13,998 nt of DNA from Akkermansiaceae bacterium (GCA_023301545.1 JALZUI010000136.1:1-13998); one strand, 5' to 3'; shown: positions 1 to 8,382, numbered from the stretch's first letter. Translations and numbers: made by a program. The notes: generated by a model not told the origin, from the sequence alone.

Positions 1-215
1 GTGTGTTGTGGGCTGCTATATTGCTGAGAAGAAATACCAACTGGGCCGAACCCCCCTTTAATACTTGTTTCAGAAAGGGTTTCTAAGGTGGTTTCGATTG
101 AATTGAGACGTTGCTTTAGCTGCTCGATGGAAGGCCCCGCCTGTCCCTTATTAGCATGGGTCAGTGAACACAGTGAGAAGGTCAACAGTAAAGCTATATA
201 GAAGGGGCGAGACAT
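1..215 (-). CDS. Partial exported protein, N-terminus only
   Basis: Reading leftward from the ATG at 215-213, 71 codons stay open to the window edge, so the C-terminus is missing. The first 21 residues form a classical Sec signal peptide: a short basic start (MSRP), a hydrophobic core (FYIALLLTFSL), and a likely cleavage site after THA. The mature part begins with a short polar stretch, then about 20 residues (from PSIEQLKQRL) with leucine/isoleucine spacing suggesting a short coiled coil, then a glycine-rich GGFGPVG segment. It is therefore probably periplasmic or outer-membrane associated. It diverges from the FGE-like gene at 322. The family cannot be identified from this fragment. Existence of the gene is fairly secure because of the signal peptide and clean frame; its function is unknown. 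Confidence 0.72.
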   Translation of the reverse strand, partial: MSRPFYIALLLTFSLCSLTHANKGQAGPSIEQLKQRLNSIETTLETLSETSIKGGFGPVGISSQQYSSPQH

Positions 216-229
216 CTTATCTACATTAC

Positions 230-257
230 ATCATACATTGGAGGCAGAGGTCATCAA
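230..257 (-). promoter_or_regulatory. Possible sigma-70-type promoter for the 215-1 gene
   Basis: On the minus strand TTGATG (257-252) and TATGAT (235-230) are separated by 16 bp. They match the -35 and -10 consensus at 4/6 and 5/6 positions. Transcription would start about 8-10 nt before the ATG at 215, giving a very short leader. This is a consensus match only. Confidence 0.3.
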
Positions 258-321
258 CCCTAAGGTACTAGGAAAATACCCAGCTATACAGATTTTGATT
301 TCCGTGTGTATTTTCTTAATT

Positions 322-1446
322 ATGAAAATACTGATAATTTTAATGCTTTCCTGGGGAGTAGTTGTATCTCAAGCGGATGAGTTTCAGCTGAGTATTACCC
401 CAAAAGGTACTGATCTAGAGTTTGAGTGGGAGAGTCAAGTCGGTATGCTCTACGATCTCTGGAGTAGCTCAGATTTGTCAACAGATTCACCTGAGGCTTC
501 GATTGTTGAGGAAGGTCTAACTACGACAGGGATTATTGCGAAAACCTCAATCGTACGTCCTGCGAATCCCCGTATGTTTTATTGGTTAGAGGAATACACT
601 GCTCCATTAGTAAGGGTGGAAATGGTGGAGGTTGGCAATGCGGGTAACGCTCACGATAGCTTAATAGCCTCAGGAGCCGTTGATTACGAGTATAAGATAG
701 GTAAGTATGAAATTACCAACCAGGAATATGCTACCTTCTTGAATGCGATTGACCCGTTCGGGGAAAACACTTTGAGATCATACAATATTCAAATGCAGAC
801 TAATACCCTTAACGGAGGTATTGCTCTGAATCTCGAAAATTTTGACGGAGATAAATACAATGTAAAACCAGGGTTTGAAAATAAGCCAGTGAGTTACATC
901 CATTTTTATGCTGCGATTAGATTCTGTAATTGGCTCCACAATGGTGCACAAATAGGGAGCGATACTGAGAATGGAGCGTATTCCCTAGAAGGAGGAGGTA
1001 TCATTCCATCGAATGGAACTACTGTAACGAGAAATAGTGATGCTAGATTTACCGTTCCTACTGTAAATGAATGGTATAAGGCAGCTTATCACCAGCCTCA
1101 TAGCGATGGTGGTGATGTGGATGATTATTGGAATTACGCCACAGGGAGTAACAGTGTGCCGATCGCTTCCCCTCCTCCAGGAGTAGCTACAGCCGCGAAT
1201 GTTGCTGAAGCACTTATTCAGGTTACCGATGTCGGGAGTTATACGAACTCTGAGGGGTATTACGGAACCTTTGATATGACTGGTAATCTACGAGAGTGGA
1301 ATGAAGATTCATTATCTATAGGAACCCGCGTCATCCGTGGAGGGACGTGGCTTTCCTCGATCAACTCAGTTAGTTCAAGCTCAAGACAGGGCTCTTCTCT
1401 TACTAACACCTCTCACATTAACAGCTTTCGTATTACAAGCCACTAA
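322..1446 (+). CDS. Exported FGE/SUMF1-domain protein without catalytic cysteines
   Basis: The likely start is the ATG at 322 (374 aa), because it gives a signal peptide (MKILIILMLSWGVVVSQA, cleavage near residue 18). A TTG at 238 would add 28 residues in front of it. Residues about 20-92 form a small beta-rich module (WESQVGMLYDLWSSSDLST) that resembles one I know from verrucomicrobial exoproteins. Residues about 98-374 match the formylglycine-generating-enzyme/C-type-lectin fold: YKIGKYEITNQEYATFLNA (125-143), PVSYIHFYAAIRFCNWL (189-205), FTVPTVNEWYKAAY (243-256), GTFDMTGNLREWNED (315-329) and RGGTWLSS (339-346). In active FGEs a cysteine pair follows the RGG motif; here those places are Ser/Val and the only cysteine is C202. 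It is thus unlikely to make formylglycine and more likely binds or scaffolds. It is followed 11 bp later by the metallopeptidase gene, probably in one transcript. Confidence 0.85.
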   Translation: MKILIILMLSWGVVVSQADEFQLSITPKGTDLEFEWESQVGMLYDLWSSSDLSTDSPEASIVEEGLTTTGIIAKTSIVRPANPRMFYWLEEYTAPLVRVEMVEVGNAGNAHDSLIASGAVDYEYKIGKYEITNQEYATFLNAIDPFGENTLRSYNIQMQTNTLNGGIALNLENFDGDKYNVKPGFENKPVSYIHFYAAIRFCNWLHNGAQIGSDTENGAYSLEGGGIIPSNGTTVTRNSDARFTVPTVNEWYKAAYHQPHSDGGDVDDYWNYATGSNSVPIASPPPGVATAANVAEALIQVTDVGSYTNSEGYYGTFDMTGNLREWNEDSLSIGTRVIRGGTWLSSINSVSSSSRQGSSLTNTSHINSFRITSH

Positions 1447-1457
1447 ATTCAATTTAT

Positions 1458-4400
1458 ATGTCAACTATACTAAAATCATCTAAGCGCATCGCTCTTCTTG
1501 CGATATTGCTTACATTTATGACCTTATTGCTCACGAAGCAATTTTACAAAGTCACACCCTCCAATACGGGCTCAAATCCAGAAGCCAAAAGCTCGAAAAA
1601 ACTGTTAGTAAAAGGTGTTGAAGAGAGCTCTAGTAGAGGCGTAGTCGAGGGTGGAGAACGAGTAGAAGTGGCGTTTTTATCCACGCCTGATGCTGAAGTT
1701 TTTCGTGGCGATAACGGATTGATGCTCTTTCCTGAAATTAACCGCATAGAGCGTGATCCTGTTAAGGGTAGCGTTTTTGAAGGAAACGTTTTTGAGGTGA
1801 AGAATGGAGAGGCGACGGGCGAATTAACTTATACCGAGAAGACAAAATCTGCAGTGGAATCCAAGATGGATCTGGCTCAAGTGAGAGCCTTTTTAAGCTC
1901 TGACGCCCAGTATTTATCAGTGCCTGTATCTGCGTCCAAGTCTGTTTTACTCGATATTCAACGAGTAGAAGAGCAAGGAACACATACCGTGACCTTAGTA
2001 GGTGAGATCAAAGATCGCCCTTTTACAGAGGTACGAATGGTTTTCCATGACGGAGCAGTGGCAGGGTCGGTGGAGTTATTGGATGAGGTGACGTATTATC
2101 AATACGGAATGGCAGGGAACGGGGACGTCGCGATACGCCTGCTAGATATGGAGAAAAATATTTATGGAGATTGCGCTCATTGCGATGAAGCGCACGTAGG
2201 TAATCCTCATATTGATGCTTTGTTTGATGAGCGTTCTAATGATGTCGTAGCCCCATTGCAGACGCTTGATGAACCGATTAGTGAAATGCTTACATCTGAT
2301 AATTTCACTCATGTTATTGATGGGGTGATCACTTACACTACTCCGGCAAAGAATAGTGCTGGTGGAGCTGCTGCTGTTGAAGCGACCGCCTTATTATCAA
2401 TAGGATTCTGTACCGCCGCACTAGAGAATAGTGCTATCACAGACACTGTCGTTGTTTTATTAGGCACCGCTGAAGAGGTAGGACATAATAAAGGTCTAGT
2501 CGGGACCTTTAGCGATCTGGATCAATCGGCACTAAATGCCAATGATCTTTGGTTTGCCCTGGGTGCAGATTTTATGGGCGTTATTTATAATGGAGGAAGT
2601 GGCGTTGCGGAGCTGGATGGTGTGATCATGGTTGCTGGTAATACATCACTAGGAAACTCAGCGGATGCAATAGTTCATGAATTTGGGCATCTCTTGGGCT
2701 GCCTCCATAGCTGGGGGGATAACTCTGGGGGCAGTAGTACGCATACTAATATTTCAAATTTCGGGTGGAGGTTCCGGGCTGAAGATGGAACACGGACAAG
2801 AACAGTGATGAGTTACACTGGCGGATGGGCTAACTTACGAATTGGCTATTACTCTAACCCAGAGGTTTCTTTTAGAGGTGTACCAACAGGGGTTGTTGAT
2901 GGGTATGATGCTAGTGGTGATGACACGGATCCACAACTCATCAATGGTGGAGCTATAGGGGGGCTAGGTCCAGGTTATGATGGCTCTAATTCAGCTTTAG
3001 GAGCCAATAATGCCAAAGAAATTTTCGATAACAGAAGAATTTACACCAATAAAAATATACGTAGTGATAAAACGCTCTTAGCTCCTCTAGGTGGAGATAT
3101 TTACTTTGTAGGTCGAGATCAGTTAGTCTCGTGGAGGGGGGGCGATAGTAGCCAGTCAGCAGAAATAGAGCTCTACAAGGGAGGTGTTTTTCATAGCACG
3201 ATTGCAAGCTTTGCTGGTGCACACGAGCTGAGGTATGACTGGGTCATTCCGGATGTCACTCCTGGTAATGATTACACTGTACGGGTTAGCTTTGAAGGCG
3301 AGGCCCCCTTTTCTAGTACCCCATTTGAGATTCAATTCATTGAGGCCTTTGCAGATGATATCACAATCGTTGCGATCGATGAGTTGCCAAAAAATATTAC
3401 TCTTCCCAATATTCCTGATATCACGTTTGACTACAGCTATACTCAGCCAGCCAACGGAACGCTTACAGGAACTCCTCCTAATTTAGTATATACCGCGAAT
3501 CCGCATGTAATTTCAGACAGCTTCACGTACTCAATCACGCTTGATGGAGGGGCTGCTGAGTCAGCAACCGTATCGATTCAAGTTGCTTCAGAAGTTGCGT
3601 ATTGGCCTCTAGATGAGATTACGGGTAGCGTGATTGAAGATGCTTCAGGGAACGAGCATCACGGAAACCTAATATCGGGAAGTTGGTTATCAGAGGGGCA
3701 ACGGAATGGAGCATTAGAGTTTGATGGGACATCTGACTCCGCAAGCTTACCGTTGTCTGCTTTTAATGAGGTTGAAAATGAGATGTCTCTCTCGATTTGG
3801 GTGAATGGTGACATAGGGCAGAGTAGCGCCGATTCAGTTTTTACTATGCTCGATGGAGGGAATAACTATATTCAGCACATACGTATGGGCTTTGGGATTA
3901 ATGGGGCATACCGTAACTATTGGACCTCCTGTGTGCCTCTAGGTTGTAATACCTTGTTTAAAGACTTTAATGAAAATGAAGTGAAAGGAGAATGGAACCA
4001 CTACGTCTTCGTCAAAAACGCGGATACGGGAGTGATGAAAATCTATCTCAATGGAGCTCTGGAGATACAATTAATGAATTTCTTACCTATTGGTGATGCG
4101 GCTTTTGTTTACTTAGGCCGAGGGAAAGGGACCGATAATAACTTCCGTGGCATGATTGATAATATAAGGCTCTATAATACAGAGATGACCAGTGAGTCTG
4201 TTACGGCGCTGTACAGTATCGAATCCGCAACAGCTCCAGTGGCGAGGAATCTAGATATAAAGGCCCTCAGTAATAGCTCGACCAATATTACGCTTAGTAG
4301 CGATGTCCCTACTGCAAGTTACTCGATTGTCGGTTACCCCGATAACGGATTTCTCCATCAAGTGGGCCAAAGTTGGGTTTATACCCCAAATACAGGTTTT

Positions 4401-5549
4401 TCTGGGGCCGATAGCTTTTCCTTTTATGGAACCACCTTTGGGATTAGTGGAGCCCCCGCTACCGTTTCAATTGAAGTGATTTCTACACCAGCCTTAATAT
4501 CTTCAGTATCATCATCCACGGGTTACCATGCCATTGGCGACGAAGTTACAAGGTATCGTTCTACCGGGACAATCAAATCTTTTGACTTAGATACTGATGA
4601 AGTCTATGGAACCGCTGGATATTTCTTCTATGGAGATGGGGCAAGTGATACTGTCAATAGCGACGGAATGCCATCTTGGGTGACATCTGTAGAAGCTTTA
4701 GCTAGTAGCACTGCTGTAAATAATACTTACACAAGGTTTGATTCTCCGAGCACTCCGATCTCTGACAGTGTTGCAGATGTAACGAGGAGTACGATTGGTC
4801 TGGTTAATACTAGTAGTGCAGGCAGGTGGGCTGAGTTGCTAGCCTTTAGCATCGACGAGAGCGCGCCTAAGAGATTCCGTGTCGGGGTACTTGCAGGTAA
4901 TGAATCCACAGTGGATGGACGTTGGGACCCATCAGGGCTGAGGTTATCATTCGGTGATGGAGAAGCGGTAGAGGTCGTTGATTTAGAAGTGACGAACCTA
5001 GGCCTTGTCTTATTTGATGTGTTATTGTCAAATAATGAATCTAGAAGGTTAGTAATCGAGGGGCAAACAAGGTCTCTGGGCTCGACGACCCGAGGGCCTT
5101 CGATCGCTGGAATTACCTTGGATGAAACCCCGGGAAATCCACAGGCTTACACGGCCTGGATATCGGAATACCCTGGGGTACTGAATGTGAGTGAGGCTAT
5201 TGATGCCGACGGTGATGGAATCGTTAATAGTTTAGAATTCGCTCTTGGAGGGAACCCTAGTGTTGCCGACCAATCTATTTTGCCAACACTAAAGCCCAGT
5301 TCTGACGGATTTGACTACGCTTTCACTCGTTTAGAGGCTTCAATAGAAGACTTCACCTTAGTCTTCCAATACTCCTCGACGTTAGGAGGTGATTGGTTAA
5401 ATGTTCCTCTAGTTGATTCCGAGGCGAGTGGGGTTTCAGTCCAGCCTATGGGCAATGGAATGGAGGCCATCAATATCTCCATCGATGATAATTTCACGAC
5501 CGAGCCTAAATTATTCGGCCGTTTACTGCTCACCCCTAATACTCAATAG
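1458..5549 (+). CDS. Large multidomain reprolysin-like (metzincin) metallopeptidase with LamG domain
   Basis: A 1363-residue secreted or membrane-anchored zinc peptidase. Residues 1-27 have a basic start and a hydrophobic stretch (RIALLAILLTFMTLLLTKQF) with no obvious cleavage site, so it may be a signal anchor. Residues about 60-250 look like a propeptide, including C239 and C242 (GDCAHC). The catalytic domain follows, with the zinc motif H407-EFG-H411-LLGCL-H417 and a Met-turn VM451SY. Next come, by resemblance, an Ig-like KRE9/KNH-type domain (about 540-625), a cadherin/Big_9-like repeat (628-708), a LamG/concanavalin-like domain (713-920; YWPLDE, WNHYVF, IDNIRLYN), a second Big_9-like repeat (925-1010), an unassigned beta-rich region (1012-1230), and a C-terminal segment with an Asp-rich calcium-type loop DADGDG (from D1249). 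All metzincin residues are present, so it should be active. Substrate is unknown; LamG suggests glycan or matrix binding. No PEP-CTERM-type end is visible. Confidence 0.9.
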   Translation: MSTILKSSKRIALLAILLTFMTLLLTKQFYKVTPSNTGSNPEAKSSKKLLVKGVEESSSRGVVEGGERVEVAFLSTPDAEVFRGDNGLMLFPEINRIERDPVKGSVFEGNVFEVKNGEATGELTYTEKTKSAVESKMDLAQVRAFLSSDAQYLSVPVSASKSVLLDIQRVEEQGTHTVTLVGEIKDRPFTEVRMVFHDGAVAGSVELLDEVTYYQYGMAGNGDVAIRLLDMEKNIYGDCAHCDEAHVGNPHIDALFDERSNDVVAPLQTLDEPISEMLTSDNFTHVIDGVITYTTPAKNSAGGAAAVEATALLSIGFCTAALENSAITDTVVVLLGTAEEVGHNKGLVGTFSDLDQSALNANDLWFALGADFMGVIYNGGSGVAELDGVIMVAGNTSLGNSADAIVHEFGHLLGCLHSWGDNSGGSSTHTNISNFGWRFRAEDGTRTRTVMSYTGGWANLRIGYYSNPEVSFRGVPTGVVDGYDASGDDTDPQLINGGAIGGLGPGYDGSNSALGANNAKEIFDNRRIYTNKNIRSDKTLLAPLGGDIYFVGRDQLVSWRGGDSSQSAEIELYKGGVFHSTIASFAGAHELRYDWVIPDVTPGNDYTVRVSFEGEAPFSSTPFEIQFIEAFADDITIVAIDELPKNITLPNIPDITFDYSYTQPANGTLTGTPPNLVYTANPHVISDSFTYSITLDGGAAESATVSIQVASEVAYWPLDEITGSVIEDASGNEHHGNLISGSWLSEGQRNGALEFDGTSDSASLPLSAFNEVENEMSLSIWVNGDIGQSSADSVFTMLDGGNNYIQHIRMGFGINGAYRNYWTSCVPLGCNTLFKDFNENEVKGEWNHYVFVKNADTGVMKIYLNGALEIQLMNFLPIGDAAFVYLGRGKGTDNNFRGMIDNIRLYNTEMTSESVTALYSIESATAPVARNLDIKALSNSSTNITLSSDVPTASYSIVGYPDNGFLHQVGQSWVYTPNTGFSGADSFSFYGTTFGISGAPATVSIEVISTPALISSVSSSTGYHAIGDEVTRYRSTGTIKSFDLDTDEVYGTAGYFFYGDGASDTVNSDGMPSWVTSVEALASSTAVNNTYTRFDSPSTPISDSVADVTRSTIGLVNTSSAGRWAELLAFSIDESAPKRFRVGVLAGNESTVDGRWDPSGLRLSFGDGEAVEVVDLEVTNLGLVLFDVLLSNNESRRLVIEGQTRSLGSTTRGPSIAGITLDETPGNPQAYTAWISEYPGVLNVSEAIDADGDGIVNSLEFALGGNPSVADQSILPTLKPSSDGFDYAFTRLEASIEDFTLVFQYSSTLGGDWLNVPLVDSEASGVSVQPMGNGMEAINISIDDNFTTEPKLFGRLLLTPNTQ

Positions 5550-5582
5550 GGAGTGAGGTTTGGGGTGTTGGGCTAAAACTAT

Positions 5583-7565
5583 TTAGCTTCTCATGTCACG
5601 GAAGAGGGCGGCCATGTCGTCGTCATCCGCTTCTTCTGCCATGAGCTCTTCGTGGTTGGTGAATTCGTAGCCATCCTGAGGGAGTTCTTGGATAAAGTCG
5701 CTAGGCTCACAGTGGTGCTCTTCACCCCATTTTTTACGGGTAGAGCAGTAGGTCATGCAGAGGGATTCCTTGGCGCGGGTAATTCCTACATAGAAGAGGC
5801 GGCGTTCTTCGTCAACGGTGCCTTCGTCCAGTGAACGCTGGTGAGGGATGAACCCATTTTCTAGCCCGACTAGGTAAACGTTGGGGTATTCTAAACCCTT
5901 GGAGGCATGGAGGGTGATGAGTGTGACACCGGGCTTATTGTCTAGGTCGTCGTCGTCTTTTTCTTTATCTAACGCAGTTTTATCAATGAAGGATCGAAGC
6001 TGGCTGTGACCGGGTTTTACTTTTTCGATCGATTGCTTGAGCTCATCGATTGCTTCTCCTCGTTGCAGTTGTTCTTTCTCTGTTTTGCACTGCCCCTTGA
6101 GCCATTCGTAATAATCGGTGGCGGCCAGTAACTCCTCGAAAAGGTCCAGGGTAGGAACGTCCTCATCTAGCTTCTCTTGAAGATCGAGGACGAAATCGAC
6201 AAATTTATTGATTGAGCCTGCGGTTTTAGTTGAAAGCCCCGAGACGAACTCCTCCTTGAGCATGATTTCCCACACTGATTTGTTACAGAGGCGAGCTTCA
6301 TCGAGGATCATCATGGTGGTGTTGAGCCCGATGCCGCGTGGAGGGGTGTTAAGAATACGGAGCAAGGGGACATCAGCGGTGCCATCCACTAAGATTTCTA
6401 GGTAGGCGAGGAGGTCTCTAATCTCTCTGCGATCATAGAAACTCTGCGCCCCAATGAGACGGTAGGGAATTTCATGTTCACGCATGGCGGCTTCCATCGT
6501 GCGAATCTGGGTGTTGGTCCGGAAGAGAATGGAAAATCGCTCGTACGGGGTCTCGTAATCCAGGTGGGTATTTTTGATCTCAGTGGCGATGAATTGGGCT
6601 TCTTCATCGTCCCCGTTCATGGCAATTAGTCGGGGTAATTCACCTAGTTTACCTTCGGCCTTGAGGGTTTTGTCTCGACGGTTAGGGTTGTTTTTAATCG
6701 TGGCATTGGCGAGGTTTAGAATGCGCTCTGTAGAGCGGTAATTCCGTTCAAGTCGAACAACTTTGGGGTTAGCAAAGAATTTTTCGAATTGGAGGATGTT
6801 GGTTACGTCTGCGCCCCTCCATCCATAGATCGATTGATCATCATCCCCGACGACACAAATATTATATGGGGTTCCTACGAGGTTCTGTAGGAGTCGCATT
6901 TGTTGGGCGTTGGTGTCTTGGAATTCATCAACCGTGATGTAGCGGAAAAATTCGCGGAACTTAGCACGGACGGAATCAACCTCTGTGAGAAGCTTTTCAG
7001 CCTGAATAAGGAGGTCGTCAAAGTCGAGGGCATTACGGGCGCGGAGCTCCTTTTGGTACGCGACGGCGATGGCCGCGTAGAGGTCGTCCTCAATCTGATC
7101 TAGAGGGATACCATTGCTCTTGGCGGAGGAGATGACCGAGATGATTTCGGATGGTTTAACCTTCTCATTAGTTCCTCCCTTTTTGACAATAAGTTGCTTA
7201 ACTAAGGATGCTTGATCGGAGCCTGTGGCGATCGAAAAGTTCTTTTTATACCCGATCTTATCAATGTCTTGGCGAAGCATGCGGACACACAAGGAGTGGA
7301 AGGTGCAGATCGTCATGGCTTTGGCCGCCTTGTCATTGACCATGTCGGAGACCCTTTCACGCATTTCTTCGGCGGCCTTATTGGTAAAGGTTACGGCGAG
7401 AATTGATGAGGGGCGGATGCCTTCCTCAACCATGTGCGCCATACGACAGGTGACGGTACTCGTCTTCCCTGTTCCTGCACCTGCTAATACAAGTACGGGG
7501 CCGTGAATCATTTCTACGGCTTCACGTTGTTCGGGGTTGAGTCTGTTAATATCGAATCCAGCCAT
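5583..7565 (-). CDS. UvrD/Rep/PcrA superfamily 1 DNA helicase
   Basis: An ATP-driven 3'-5' DNA translocase/helicase for repair and replication restart, acting on the chromosome. All SF1A motifs are in order: Q motif LNPEQREAV (9-17), Walker A AGAGTGKT (28-35), Ia AVTFTNKAAEEM (57-68), motif II DEFQDT (213-218), motif III GDDDQSIYGWRGA (240-252), motif IV NYRST (275-279), motif V TLHASKGLE (551-559) and motif VI RRLFYVGITRA (588-598). At 660 aa it is close to Rep and shorter than most UvrD/PcrA. It ends in an acidic tail (MAEEADDDD) with no PcrA-type C-terminal Tudor region apparent. I cannot separate Rep from UvrD/PcrA by sequence alone, so no symbol is given. It converges with the metallopeptidase (33 bp gap) and diverges from cmoA. 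No Shine-Dalgarno sequence precedes the ATG. Confidence 0.95.
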   Translation of the reverse strand: MAGFDINRLNPEQREAVEMIHGPVLVLAGAGTGKTSTVTCRMAHMVEEGIRPSSILAVTFTNKAAEEMRERVSDMVNDKAAKAMTICTFHSLCVRMLRQDIDKIGYKKNFSIATGSDQASLVKQLIVKKGGTNEKVKPSEIISVISSAKSNGIPLDQIEDDLYAAIAVAYQKELRARNALDFDDLLIQAEKLLTEVDSVRAKFREFFRYITVDEFQDTNAQQMRLLQNLVGTPYNICVVGDDDQSIYGWRGADVTNILQFEKFFANPKVVRLERNYRSTERILNLANATIKNNPNRRDKTLKAEGKLGELPRLIAMNGDDEEAQFIATEIKNTHLDYETPYERFSILFRTNTQIRTMEAAMREHEIPYRLIGAQSFYDRREIRDLLAYLEILVDGTADVPLLRILNTPPRGIGLNTTMMILDEARLCNKSVWEIMLKEEFVSGLSTKTAGSINKFVDFVLDLQEKLDEDVPTLDLFEELLAATDYYEWLKGQCKTEKEQLQRGEAIDELKQSIEKVKPGHSQLRSFIDKTALDKEKDDDDLDNKPGVTLITLHASKGLEYPNVYLVGLENGFIPHQRSLDEGTVDEERRLFYVGITRAKESLCMTYCSTRKKWGEEHHCEPSDFIQELPQDGYEFTNHEELMAEEADDDDMAALFRDMRS

Positions 7566-7634
7566 GGGGAAGGGTCGGATAATCTGACATAGCTAACCAC
7601 TAGGGCGCAAAGATATTTTTGAGTTTTTGGCTCG

Positions 7635-7653
7635 CTAGAGACGGCTCTAGAGC
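7635..7653 (+). promoter_or_regulatory. Overlapping palindromes abutting the cmoA start
   Basis: GCTCTAGAGC at 7644-7653 is a perfect 10-bp palindrome touching the GTG at 7654. CTAGAG (7635-7640) can instead pair with CTCTAG (7645-7650) across a 4-nt loop. The two foldings are mutually exclusive and cover the place where a ribosome binding site would be. A regulatory role is inferred only. Confidence 0.3.
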
Positions 7654-8382
7654 GTGAACTATAATGCTATGAAGGATGAGCTCTATCAAAACCAAGAGGC
7701 TAGCGCCTTTCGCTTTGACCAATCAGTGGTCGAGGTCTTTGATGATATGATCCGTCGTTCTGTTCCTGGATATGGGTTGACGCTGGAAATGATCGGGGTT
7801 GTGGCGCAGAAGGCCTTTGGACCGAATTCGGGCGTAGCCTATGACCTAGGATGCTCGTTGGGTGCTAGCATGTACCCTGTGCTGGAGCAGACAAAGGCTC
7901 AGGTAGTGGGTGTGGATCTTTCCGCCGAGATGTTAGCTCAGGCGGAGGTGAAGCTTTCTCCGAGCTTTGCAGGGCGTTACACTCTGACGCAGGGAGATTT
8001 GGCAGAATACCAATTTCCTCATTCTACCCGCTTGGCGGTTTCTAATTTCACCCTTCAATTCCTGCCCTTAGAGCATCGCTTATCGTTATTGAAGCGTGTG
8101 TACGAGGCTTTGGAGCCGGGTGGAATATTGTTATTGAGTGAAAAATTTGTCGCTGCCGGATCGACCGAAAACGAGTTGCTGGTAGAGCTGCATCATACCT
8201 TCAAATCCGCCCAAGGTTATAGTGAGATGGAGATTGCCCGTAAGAGGGATTCGATCGAAAATGTGCTGGTCCCAGAGACGATCGCAACACACCTCGATCG
8301 CCTCCAGAGCCTGGGCTTTACGAATCCTGTATGTTGGCACCAATGCTTTAATTTCGCTTCTTTTTTAGCGGTGAAAGATTGA
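7654..8382 (+). CDS. cmoA: Carboxy-S-adenosyl-L-methionine synthase CmoA
   Basis: CmoA converts S-adenosylmethionine and prephenate into carboxy-SAM, the donor CmoB uses to turn 5-hydroxyuridine into 5-oxyacetyluridine at tRNA wobble position 34. The 242-aa product follows E. coli CmoA (247 aa) almost end to end: FDQSVVEVFDDMIRRSVPGY (21-40), the SAM-binding loop DLGCSLGA (64-71), the acidic residue ending strand 2 (VVGVDLS, 84-90), NFTLQF (131-136), EPGGILLLSEKF (154-165), GYSEMEIARKR (188-198; R198 corresponds to a ligand-binding arginine of the E. coli enzyme) and CFNFASFLAV (231-240). The start may be GTG 7654 or ATG 7669; neither has a clear Shine-Dalgarno sequence. The usual partner cmoB is not downstream; a membrane protein gene follows after 57 bp. 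Confidence 0.93.
   Translation: MNYNAMKDELYQNQEASAFRFDQSVVEVFDDMIRRSVPGYGLTLEMIGVVAQKAFGPNSGVAYDLGCSLGASMYPVLEQTKAQVVGVDLSAEMLAQAEVKLSPSFAGRYTLTQGDLAEYQFPHSTRLAVSNFTLQFLPLEHRLSLLKRVYEALEPGGILLLSEKFVAAGSTENELLVELHHTFKSAQGYSEMEIARKRDSIENVLVPETIATHLDRLQSLGFTNPVCWHQCFNFASFLAVKD

Noticed and set aside
238..321. TTG start at 238 extending the FGE-like protein by 28 residues.
   Set aside because: It would bury the clear signal peptide starting at the ATG at 322, and the added sequence resembles no domain.
5570..5589. GCTAAA/TTTAGC hairpin between the convergent peptidase and helicase genes as a bidirectional terminator.
   Set aside because: The stem is only 6 bp and AT-rich, it overlaps the helicase stop codon, and no U-tract follows on either strand.
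7578..7583. GATAAT as a -10 box for cmoA.
   Set aside because: No -35-like hexamer stands at 16-18 bp upstream, and the region is the start of the opposing helicase gene.
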